This document shows, in pieces, positions 26,539 through 32,877 of a stretch of DNA of 43,686 nt (within the stretch, counting starts at the first letter, position 1; every line of letters starts with the position of its first letter). This DNA comes from Bacteroidia bacterium (GTDB lineage Bacteria; Bacteroidota; Bacteroidia; 2-12-FULL-35-15): assembly GCA_016786925.1 (NCBI GenBank), contig JAEUTU010000076.1:1-43686 (forward strand), written 5' to 3'. The notes under the pieces were generated by a model. The model did no database searches, had not been told where the DNA came from, and saw only the letters and a program-made list of their open reading frames with translations. Made by a program: the position numbers and the translations under genes.

Positions 26539-26889
26539 TTATTTCTCGTCTTTACGATCGGTTCCGCTTCTTCTGTAGTATTCCTTTACCATTATGACTT
26601 TACTTTTCCGGATAATAAAGTGGCTTTTACACCCTACCTGGCGCCAAACGGAAGGATAGATTGTGATTAAACTCTTCCTAATATAAAATTTCCAACTTGG
26701 GGAGCTTCGTTTTAATAAGTTAAGCTGGATAACATCATTGCATCCACAAGGACATTTAAACACAAGACACCAGTAGAATTTATTTTCCCCAACAATGTAA
26801 ATTACGCGTTCTTCTATTTGTCCTTCCGGTACGTCTTCGACATAACGATAGGAGATTGAGCTGTGGTAGTATTCTTTAAATTTGGTCAC
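26539..26889 (-). CDS. DUF6527-family zinc-site protein of the Ubl operon
   Basis: The 116-residue product has the pattern of the DUF6527 family: KCPCGCNDVIQL (46-55) and PSWKF, followed by ITIYPSVWRQVGCKSHF with C87 and H90. The four ligands suggest a zinc-bound fold. It is the last gene of the ubiquitin-like operon and begins two bases after the JAB-E1 gene, so it is surely part of the system. In my recollection this family recurs beside ThiF-E1 and Ubl genes. It could be a substrate or Ubl binder. No catalytic role is visible. Confidence 0.8.
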   Translation of the reverse strand: MTKFKEYYHSSISYRYVEDVPEGQIEERVIYIVGENKFYWCLVFKCPCGCNDVIQLNLLKRSSPSWKFYIRKSLITIYPSVWRQVGCKSHFIIRKSKVIMVKEYYRRSGTDRKDEK

Positions 26890-26891
26890 CG

Positions 26892-28277
26892 TTAACTAAG
26901 TTCTGGCATGTTTAATAATGGTTTTATATTTCCTCTACCAATAAATTTTTGAAGATACGAATCTGGATTACCATCGACCTCTCTCTGCATATAACTGTCT
27001 GACAAACTAAAGCGCACTATAGCAGAGGATTCATTATCATCATTTCTATAAGGATGAATTCGTGCAAGGAATTCATTAACCGCAATACTGGACGCAAACA
27101 TATTGAGACTGATTACTGCTGGACTATTTACTTGTGCATTTACAATGTACCCAGCTTCTTTCTCTTCATTATATGCTTTAATATTTGTTCGTTGCAATCC
27201 GGCTGATCTCAACTCTTCACCTGTATAGAGATTCCTGCTCTTTAATGAACTACCGCCTGGTTGAATGTAATGAATATTTCCGCATATTTGATTTACTCCA
27301 CCAGAACCGTCCGCAATTACTTTTACACCAATATCAAAATATGGTATGAGATAAAATGTTGAAATTTGATTTAACAGATGTCTGCCGTCTACTGAATCAA
27401 CACACCCAAAAATTACATCGCAAGATATTAAGGAGTTAATTGCGTCCAATGATTCGAAAATATTTTTTGAGTACGATTCAATTTCAGTTCCAAGCCCAAT
27501 TTCGGAAATAGCTCGTTGCAAAACATCAACCTTTAATTGTTTTTGCCTCGCGTCTTTCATTTTAGTATTTAAAATCCGATTGAGATTTTTTTCTTCTACA
27601 ATGTCAGGATCTATCAGTACAATTTTGCCAACACCTAATCGAACAAGTTGTTCTATAGTTGGGCTTCCGGTACCAGAGCAGCCAACAACACCCACTTTCA
27701 TTTTCCTTAGTAATGCAGTTGTTCCCTCACCAAAAGTTTGTTTGGTTCTCAACGAAAATTCAGATAAGCTTGTTTTCGATAACTCGTTGTGCCAAATTTT
27801 AATATCATCTCCGGCTACTGAAATTTTTGTCATTTCCGTAAATTTCAAATTGGGATGAATAATCCTGCCAAACATTTCACCTTCAGGTAACATTACAATG
27901 CTGCCGTGTACATCAATATCGTCAATCCAACCAAAAATAGAAGAGAACAAATTAGTATCAGAAATATCATCTGTTCTTGAAAATTCAGGATACCCAGTTG
28001 GGTGGCTATGAAATTTCACAACGGACATATTTTTTTTTGATGCAGTTTCCAAAATCGGGTTTAGCAACGCTGTTGACCACTGAACCAAATCAGGTTTTCT
28101 AATTTCACAATCCTTATATGGAATGAGTAGCAGTTGATGAACTAACAACTTGCTGTAGCCATTGCCGGAATGGCCCCCACAAATTGCAACTGCAACGGCT
28201 TCTTTTCCGTCACCTGGAAACAGGTGCGTTTTAAGCTGTTTGTAGTGGAGGCCGGATATACTTAATTCGTAATTCAT
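26892..28277 (-). CDS. JAB protease fused to ThiF/E1 Ubl-activating enzyme
   Basis: The first half of this 461-residue fusion is a JAB/JAMM zinc peptidase (HSHP at 90-93 with S100 and D103; E77 or nearby may be the general base). The second half is an E1-like adenylyltransferase: a glycine-rich nucleotide loop (GVVGCSGTGS, 196-205), LIDPDIVEEKNLNR (221-234) and DVIFGCVDSVDGR (287-299). In many relatives an adenylated Ubl is passed to cysteines in PGGxCLxC; here that segment is PGGSSLKS (340-347), with serines at both places. The protein would adenylate the Ubl C-terminus and also remove it from targets. Confidence 0.88.
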   Translation of the reverse strand: MNYELSISGLHYKQLKTHLFPGDGKEAVAVAICGGHSGNGYSKLLVHQLLLIPYKDCEIRKPDLVQWSTALLNPILETASKKNMSVVKFHSHPTGYPEFSRTDDISDTNLFSSIFGWIDDIDVHGSIVMLPEGEMFGRIIHPNLKFTEMTKISVAGDDIKIWHNELSKTSLSEFSLRTKQTFGEGTTALLRKMKVGVVGCSGTGSPTIEQLVRLGVGKIVLIDPDIVEEKNLNRILNTKMKDARQKQLKVDVLQRAISEIGLGTEIESYSKNIFESLDAINSLISCDVIFGCVDSVDGRHLLNQISTFYLIPYFDIGVKVIADGSGGVNQICGNIHYIQPGGSSLKSRNLYTGEELRSAGLQRTNIKAYNEEKEAGYIVNAQVNSPAVISLNMFASSIAVNEFLARIHPYRNDDNESSAIVRFSLSDSYMQREVDGNPDSYLQKFIGRGNIKPLLNMPELS

Positions 28278-28282
28278 ATTTT

Positions 28283-28678
28283 TTATCTAAGTTGAAACTC
28301 TCGTTCCAGCCAATGGTTAACTAAAAGCAGATGGGTTGAAATATTATCAAGCTCAGGCCTCCAGGGATTTGCTGGCGTCCGGTGTCTTGACCATCTTTGA
28401 TATTGTACGCCTCCAATATCCTGAGGAGCCAACGCACCGATTGGTTTGCCGTCAGCTCGACAAACATGTGGAGAGAAGTAAGCCATATCAATTTGACTTG
28501 ACGGGTAACCGGGGTCAATACGCAATGCAACTGATACTTCAGGCACTGTGTATCCCGCAGGCAATGGGTACCTATGAATAAGTACCCAATTCCCGCCAGA
28601 TTGAATTGTTTCCCATTGAAATCCTAAAGAGTCAAGATATTCCGTGTCTGCTTCAGGCAAATGAAATTGTCTTTGCAT
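28283..28678 (-). CDS. Prokaryotic E2-family-E-like conjugating protein
   Basis: The 131-residue product fits the Prok-E2_E pattern: an N-terminal LPEADTEYLDSLGFQ, a YPLPAGY segment, (I/L)RIDPGYPSSQIDMAYFSP, and the C-terminal QRWSRHRxxxxPWRPELDNISTHL. The YP near residue 58 corresponds to the YPxxPP region of E2s. Only one cysteine is present (C73, in SPHVCRADG), which precedes the loop where the usual E2 cysteine follows the HPN motif. It lies between the Ubl gene and the JAB-E1 gene (5-base gap to the latter). It probably receives or positions the activated Ubl. Confidence 0.85.
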   Translation of the reverse strand: MQRQFHLPEADTEYLDSLGFQWETIQSGGNWVLIHRYPLPAGYTVPEVSVALRIDPGYPSSQIDMAYFSPHVCRADGKPIGALAPQDIGGVQYQRWSRHRTPANPWRPELDNISTHLLLVNHWLEREFQLR

Positions 28679-28697
28679 AAAGATTTTTTTTACAAGG

Positions 28698-28997
28698 TTA
28701 TCCTTCTGTCGAATCTAATGGTAATGTCATGAATCTTTCGATACCGGGCTTAGTAAAGCAAACCTTTTCATCATAACCAACCTTTTTGACTTCGCCACTT
28801 TTTAACTTTTGATTCAATTGGAACTTCTCAACCGGTACTTTACCGGCTAATTGTAGAATTTCTCTGCCAGTCATACACTCAACATTCACGATGTACTTCT
28901 CGCGATCAATTCTGATTTGGTAGCGTTTGCCTTTAGGTACTTCTTTGCCTGCTTTAGCAAACTCTTCAACATCGATGATTTCTTTTTCTTTTTCCAT
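28698..28997 (-). CDS. Ubiquitin-like (multiubiquitin-family) protein
   Basis: This 99-residue product has one beta-grasp repeat of the Multi_ubiq type (residues 24-92: RYQIRIDREKYIVNVECMTGREILQLAG and onward, then FxLNQKLKSGEVKKV, DEKVCFTKPGIERFMTLP). Residues 1-23 are acidic and disordered. Many relatives hold two or more repeats; this has one. The sequence ends in a bare glycine (DSTEG), suited to direct adenylation by the E1 without processing. It is the first gene of the operon, 20 bases before the E2-like gene. Confidence 0.85.
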   Translation of the reverse strand: MEKEKEIIDVEEFAKAGKEVPKGKRYQIRIDREKYIVNVECMTGREILQLAGKVPVEKFQLNQKLKSGEVKKVGYDEKVCFTKPGIERFMTLPLDSTEG

Positions 28998-29022
28998 TTT
29001 GTAAATTATTTGGGTTCAACAC

Positions 29023-29044
29023 TAAAGACGCAGTACCGTGACTA
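29023..29044 (-). promoter_or_regulatory. Motif copy 1, nearest the Ubl operon
   Basis: On the minus strand TAGTCAC-GGTACTG-CGTCTTTA, with its CGTCTT 28 bases before the Ubl start codon. This is the position of a -10 element with a short leader. Confidence 0.7.
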
Positions 29045-29073
29045 ACTGTTTTGATTACGAATGCGTCCACATA

Positions 29074-29094
29074 TAAAGACGGAAAGTTGTGACA
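29074..29094 (-). promoter_or_regulatory. Motif copy 2, facing the Ubl operon
   Basis: On the minus strand TGTCAC-AACTTTC-CGTCTTTA, about 50 bases upstream of copy 1. Confidence 0.65.
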
Positions 29095-29156
29095 GCAAAT
29101 AATGAGCAAATTGATTTCAGAATGTTTTATTATATGAATGCAAAGCAGCAATAGGG

Positions 29157-29177
29157 TGTCACGGTCACCCGTCTTTA
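29157..29177 (+). promoter_or_regulatory. Motif copy 3, facing the sigma operon
   Basis: TGTCAC-GGTCACC-CGTCTTTA on the plus strand, distal to the sigma gene. Confidence 0.65.
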
Positions 29178-29235
29178 ATATTATGGGGAAACCATATTTT
29201 GACACGTAGCCATGGGAAAATTATCTCTTTGTTTA

Positions 29236-29262
29236 TCAGGAAATTATCCTGAAATTTAGGAT
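29236..29262. promoter_or_regulatory. Overlapping inverted repeats (operator or hairpin)
   Basis: TCAGGA-aatta-TCCTGA (29236-29252) overlaps ATCCT-gaaattt-AGGAT (29246-29262). The two cannot form at once, so this could be an operator or a switching hairpin in the transcript from copy 3. Confidence 0.4.
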
Positions 29263-29276
29263 GGGGAAAGGAACCT

Positions 29277-29297
29277 TGTCACGGTTGCCCGTCTTAG
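29277..29297 (+). promoter_or_regulatory. Motif copy 4, nearest the sigma operon
   Basis: TGTCAC-GGTTGCC-CGTCTTAG on the plus strand, 18 bases before a leader start codon and 56 before the sigma gene start. Confidence 0.7.
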
Positions 29298-29315
29298 TAT
29301 AAAAAAGGAGGAAGT

Positions 29316-29393
29316 ATGAATAATAACAAATCAAAAAATAACTTCAGTAGCGAATGGAAAAATTTACACCAGCTAAGCTTCAGCGTCCGTTAA
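29316..29393 (+). CDS. Possible leader peptide overlapping the sigma gene
   Basis: A 25-codon frame starts at an ATG four bases after AAGGAGG, the best Shine-Dalgarno sequence noticed in the window, where most genes lack one. It encodes an asparagine/lysine-rich peptide (MNNNKSKNNFSSEWKNL) and runs past the sigma start codon at 29354 in another frame before stopping. If translated, it could couple or restrict sigma-factor translation. Confidence 0.4.
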   Translation: MNNNKSKNNFSSEWKNLHQLSFSVR

Positions 29394-30004
29394 AAGACGA
29401 ACAGAACCTTTCAATTTTGAAAGGTATTTCAAATGCGAAGAACGATAAGGTCAATGGTGACCAGGCGTTCAACGAGTTTTATTATAGATTTCACAGGTAT
29501 GTATGGAATGTTGCATATAGAGTATGTTCCAACTTCTCAAAGGATAGTGCCGTTGCGGAAGACTTGTTTCAGGAGGTGTTCAAGCGCGTTTACTTGAAAG
29601 CAGACTTACTTGTGAAGGGTAAAGAGGGGGAGATTTCCGATGTAACCATAAAGGCGTGGCTCGGTAAAATCGCAAACAATGCCCTAATGGATTATATAAG
29701 GGGCAATGAAATCGAAAACCAAGGCGTTGAACTGGTAATCGGTGTTCACGAGGGCCGCGATTACCAACCTGACGAGGAGATACAAGAAGTAGTTGATGTC
29801 AACCTTGCTACTCTTCAAGCGGTAATGGAAAAGTTGCCTGAGAAGGAAAAAGAAATCTTGTATCTTTACCTGTATAATACAGAAAAAAAAGTGAGTTCAG
29901 CTGACTTAAAAAGACTTGCCGAAAAGCACGGCATTAAGTCGGATTCAATACGCAGAACGTATTATAGGATATTAGATGATCTCAAAAAACAACTCAAAAA
30001 ATAA
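29354..30004 (+). CDS. RNA polymerase sigma factor (sigma-70 family, ECF-like)
   Basis: The 216-residue protein has a sigma region 2 (AFNEFYYRFHRYVWNVAYRVC, then AEDLFQEVFKRVY, and IKAWLGKIANNALMDYIRG) and a region 4 HTH (LEKLPEKEKEILYLYLYNTEKKVSSADLKRLAEKHGIKSDSIRRTYYRILDDL, with minor variation). It lacks regions 1 and 3, as in ECF sigma factors. The start at 29354 is the only in-frame choice after a stop at 29348. It is followed closely by a small gene and an ImmA/IrrE gene. It probably recognises the TGTCAC-N7-CGTCTT motifs beside it, including those before the Ubl operon. Confidence 0.85.
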   Translation: MEKFTPAKLQRPLKDEQNLSILKGISNAKNDKVNGDQAFNEFYYRFHRYVWNVAYRVCSNFSKDSAVAEDLFQEVFKRVYLKADLLVKGKEGEISDVTIKAWLGKIANNALMDYIRGNEIENQGVELVIGVHEGRDYQPDEEIQEVVDVNLATLQAVMEKLPEKEKEILYLYLYNTEKKVSSADLKRLAEKHGIKSDSIRRTYYRILDDLKKQLKK

Positions 30005-30053
30005 CAAACAAAAATTCAATTCAAAGAAAACAACCAAATTCAAAACAGAAATT

Positions 30054-30383
30054 ATGAGCAAATCCAACAGCAACAACTTCGAGAACGAACTGTACCAAAT
30101 TTTCAAAAAATACGGTTACTTGTTCCCAACTACCGAAGAAGAAGTGGAGCGATTTGAAAAGTTACATGGTAGCACGGACATTCAGATGCCAGAGAAATTC
30201 AAAACTCCCGATGCTATCATAGCTGCCATTAAGGGTGGGTCTGGCGACACCCAGGAGGCAGAATTAGAAAAAACTTATGCAATGGCTGCACGTAGTGGGA
30301 AAAAGATTCCAAGTACAGTTCTCACCCAAATGAGAAATGACCGATCAAGCGCGGTTGACAAGTTGAAAAAACGAAAAAAATAA
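30054..30383 (+). CDS. Small basic-tailed protein, candidate sigma inhibitor
   Basis: The 109-residue product has an N-terminal acidic helical part (ENELYQIFKKYGYLFPTTEEEVERFEKLHGSTDIQMPEKF) and a lysine-rich C-terminus (DKLKKRKK). I chose the ATG at 30054; an open frame from 29976 would overlap the sigma gene and add a low-complexity leader. Its TAA stop overlaps the ATG of the ImmA/IrrE gene. The position between a sigma factor and a protease of the ImmA/IrrE family suggests a protein that is cleaved, such as an anti-sigma factor. This is inference. Confidence 0.65.
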   Translation: MSKSNSNNFENELYQIFKKYGYLFPTTEEEVERFEKLHGSTDIQMPEKFKTPDAIIAAIKGGSGDTQEAELEKTYAMAARSGKKIPSTVLTQMRNDRSSAVDKLKKRKK

Positions 30384-31219
30384 TGAATCGAAATAGGGAA
30401 CGCTCCATTGCTGACTTGGCGGAAAAAATATCAGACAAGTACTCTAAGACAATCCGGGTGAACCCAGAATTGATAGCCCTTAGAGAAGGTCTTACTTTTT
30501 CTGATGGGCAATACGGTGATCATTTTGAGGCGATGATAGAATTTTGTAGTAGCGATCCTGACTATCCTTTTCACATTTATCTGAATAATGACCAGATTCG
30601 CCATCCAGCTTCATTAAGAGGAAGGTCATCATTTGGTCATGAACTTGGTCACTATTTCATCCCTGAGCACAGGAAGATACTTCTTGCTGGTGAGTCCTTG
30701 ACTTATGACCGCAACCATAATTATATTGAAAATCCAACTGTGGAAAACGAGGCAAATTGTTTCTCAGCTAACTTGCTGATGCCACCTACAATTTTTCGTG
30801 AACAAGCAGACAAACACAAAGAATTAGGTCTTAATAGTGTTCTGCGCCTATCACATCGTTTCGACACTTCAATGTTAAGCACAGCGCTTCAGTACGTAAA
30901 AATGGATTTATACCCTACGGTATTAGTTAAATGGACCGCAGACAATCGTTTTCATTGGAGATATATGTCAAACAAATTCAGAAAAAGTGTTCCTGATTCA
31001 TACAAGTTTCAATTCAACGCCCAGCGTCCAACTTCAGATTACGACCTGACAAAATTATCATTGGGGAGCTGGGAATCAACTTACGGGACAACGATCACCA
31101 ATTTGTCTTCTTGGGTTTATGATATAAAGCCGGGCTCACGAAAGGATATGGTTTTGCGCGAGCAGACAATGCCTTTAGGAAAGTATGGGGGTATTTCACT
31201 ACTATCACCTGCTTCTTAA
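30383..31219 (+). CDS. ImmA/IrrE-family metallopeptidase
   Basis: The 278-residue product has the zinc-binding HExxH motif in SFGHELGHYFIPEH (about residue 85) and the third ligand in VENEANCFSANLLMP (about 125). A C-terminal domain of about 130 residues follows, with WKWTADNRFHWRYMS-like aromatic segments, different from classical ImmA. ImmA, IrrE and CapP proteins cleave a repressor after DNA damage or other signals and so derepress mobile elements, repair genes or CBASS-type defence. Coupling to the upstream gene by stop/start overlap makes that protein the probable substrate. Confidence 0.88.
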   Translation: MNRNRERSIADLAEKISDKYSKTIRVNPELIALREGLTFSDGQYGDHFEAMIEFCSSDPDYPFHIYLNNDQIRHPASLRGRSSFGHELGHYFIPEHRKILLAGESLTYDRNHNYIENPTVENEANCFSANLLMPPTIFREQADKHKELGLNSVLRLSHRFDTSMLSTALQYVKMDLYPTVLVKWTADNRFHWRYMSNKFRKSVPDSYKFQFNAQRPTSDYDLTKLSLGSWESTYGTTITNLSSWVYDIKPGSRKDMVLREQTMPLGKYGGISLLSPAS

Positions 31220-31258
31220 TATTTAGAGTGCGATATATAAAGAAAACCCGCACTATCA

Positions 31259-31831
31259 ATGAAACAGCTACTTTATTTCAGAGCTGACTTTTTAAAGGAA
31301 AGCGACATTTTCAACAAACAAACTATTCGAGTAGATAACACTCACTCTGCTCAATTCATTGGAGATACCGGTGTTTACGATTTGGTTTTTTATCCAGATG
31401 AATCACTTATCTCAATCGTTTTTCCAAATAGAGAAATAAAATACTACCGGATTTCAACCTTATCACCAAAGAATGACAGCTCAAATCCATTAGCCGAATA
31501 TGAAGATGGTAAAGTAATCTCTTGGGTTCGTCACGTCATCTATAGCCACGAATATAACAGCACGGCAAACGTTGATGACTACCAGTTGGAATCGGACGGA
31601 AACGAAGTGGGAAGTTATTCTTACATTTTCAATGACGGGAATTATTCAGCTAAGTACACCATCTCAAAAGACGGTACAATAATTCTAACCTTCCCCGAAC
31701 GCTCACTTGTTGGTACACCGGATGAAATATTTACGGATGATGAGATGGGCAATCTAAATTCCATTTTTGGTGGCAAGTTGCTGAATGCACTAAAGAAGGA
31801 TTACGAAAGTGCTACTGGAAGAAAATTTTAA
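31259..31831 (+). CDS. Hypothetical beta-rich protein
   Basis: The 190-residue acidic protein has many short strands (DLVFYPDESLISIVFPNREIKYYRISTL, YSYIFNDGNYSAKYTISKDGTIILTFPERS) and no signal peptide. No family is recognised. It lies 39 bases after the ImmA/IrrE gene with no terminator between, and a strong terminator follows (31929-31956), so it is probably the last member of the sigma operon. A sensor role is possible but only a guess. Confidence 0.5.
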   Translation: MKQLLYFRADFLKESDIFNKQTIRVDNTHSAQFIGDTGVYDLVFYPDESLISIVFPNREIKYYRISTLSPKNDSSNPLAEYEDGKVISWVRHVIYSHEYNSTANVDDYQLESDGNEVGSYSYIFNDGNYSAKYTISKDGTIILTFPERSLVGTPDEIFTDDEMGNLNSIFGGKLLNALKKDYESATGRKF

Positions 31832-31928
31832 TGGGAACATATTATTGACTATAAGTATAATGTAGAGTTATCAATTTTTCCATCTCATAGCCGCGTGTAA
31901 CTACATCTCACGCAAGTGTTATTAGATG

Positions 31929-31956
31929 AACCCGACCAGCGATGGTCGGGTTTTTT
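31929..31956 (+). terminator. Terminator of the sigma/ImmA operon
   Basis: AACCCGACC pairs with GGTCGGGTT around AGCGAT and is followed by a T run. Confidence 0.9.
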
Positions 31957-31965
31957 GTTAAATGA

Positions 31966-31990
31966 AAAAGGGGATGATTACTCATCCCCC
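31966..31990 (-). terminator. Terminator of the RNase H-like gene
   Basis: On the minus strand GGGGATGA pairs with TCATCCCC around GTAA and is followed by TTTTT. Confidence 0.85.
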
Positions 31991-32010
31991 AATCTTGCGA
32001 CAATATTTAT

Positions 32011-32616
32011 TTAAAACGGAGGATCATTGTTTTCTATTATTGGGTGATCGTTTCGCATTTCCTGAGATTCTATCTTATTCTGTTCACTCGGCTGCTCATT
32101 CACAACGATTGGTTCTTGCACCTCCGGTACATCAAGAACTGAAGTAACCTTTACCTTCTTCTTTGCCCCAGTGTCTTCTCTTGGTTCCACCAAACGCGCA
32201 GTTTCTGATGCAACGTGTGCAGCTTTTTTGTGAAAGTCTTCGAGGGCCATCGTTTTTATGGGTATGGTCTTCCATTGATACAATCTACCCAGCTCAAATA
32301 TTTTGCTCCACAAATCGTAGTTCGGTAGTGATGTACCACGCGAAAGGTTTTGTTTTAGCTTACCAGGAGAAAAGGCAAGTGTTAAGTAGGTTTGCTTGGA
32401 ACAGAGCTCAATAAGAACTTCGTTTCCGGGATACAACAATGCAACTTCTTCAAGAGCTCGAATAACAGCCATCAACTCTAACCGGTTGACTGAAGAGTTA
32501 GAATAACAACCTTCCAGTTTGAATTTTTTGTTTTCGGTGATTACAATACAGCCGAACGCCCCTTTAGCATCATAGATGTTATAGGTAGCAGAAGTGATAA
32601 TTGATACTTTTTTCAT
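32011..32616 (-). CDS. RNase H-like protein with degenerate active site
   Basis: The first 140 of 201 residues follow the RNase HI fold order, with the conserved helix NRLELMAVIRALEEV (E47). Two expected catalytic aspartates are missing: the first strand reads TSATYNIYDAKGAFG without the DGS pattern, and the usual TDSxY is CSKQTY. The last motif is HKKAAHVASETA instead of NxxADxLA. So it is probably catalytically weak or dead, but may still bind RNA/DNA hybrids. The C-terminal 60 residues are a charged, proline-rich tail. It lies among the island's accessory genes near its right end. Confidence 0.7.
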   Translation of the reverse strand: MKKVSIITSATYNIYDAKGAFGCIVITENKKFKLEGCYSNSSVNRLELMAVIRALEEVALLYPGNEVLIELCSKQTYLTLAFSPGKLKQNLSRGTSLPNYDLWSKIFELGRLYQWKTIPIKTMALEDFHKKAAHVASETARLVEPREDTGAKKKVKVTSVLDVPEVQEPIVVNEQPSEQNKIESQEMRNDHPIIENNDPPF

Positions 32617-32877
32617 TTTCTAAGTTTTTTGGTTTTACATATTATATATCCGATACCAGTGCTTTTGTTGCAGTATTGTTTCCATAAAATTTAATCCGTT
32701 ACGACCAGGAAAAGTTCGCGCGAAATTGTCCCACTTATAGTATTAGTGGGAATAGGTTTGGTAACCAACACCTTAATCTTTCTACCCTTCCTAACTGTCC
32801 TGTTTAGTGCAAAACACTAATGAAAATGGGACTTCCTATCGCTTTTTACGCCTATACTCGAGATAAACTTCAATACT
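32617..32877. other. Divergent control region of RNase H-like and small recombinase genes
   Basis: No gene is seen. It has the palindrome TTCGCGCGAA (32715-32724), the inverted repeat CCCACT-tatagtatt-AGTGGG (32730-32750), and TATACTCG at 32853-32860. The segment 32719-32745 resembles 33481-33508 on the other side of the recombinase gene. Confidence 0.45.

Larger units (their letters stand above)
28998..29353. promoter_or_regulatory. Divergent control region of Ubl and sigma operons
   Basis: This 356-bp stretch has no gene of its own except a short leader frame at its right end. It carries four copies of TGTCAC-N7-CGTCTT, two facing each operon, and a palindrome-rich segment (29236-29262) between the rightward copies. 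It therefore looks like a shared divergent promoter region. Confidence 0.75.

Noticed and set aside
26892..28277. Ordinary ThiF/MoeB sulfur-carrier activation
   Set aside because: The JAB fusion, the E2-like protein and the Ubl gene in the same operon are not part of thiamin or molybdopterin synthesis.
28998..29353. Standard ECF promoters with a 16-base spacer
   Set aside because: Only copy 4 has a GGAAC-like sequence at about the right distance; the other three do not, so the conserved unit is TGTCAC-N7-CGTCTT.
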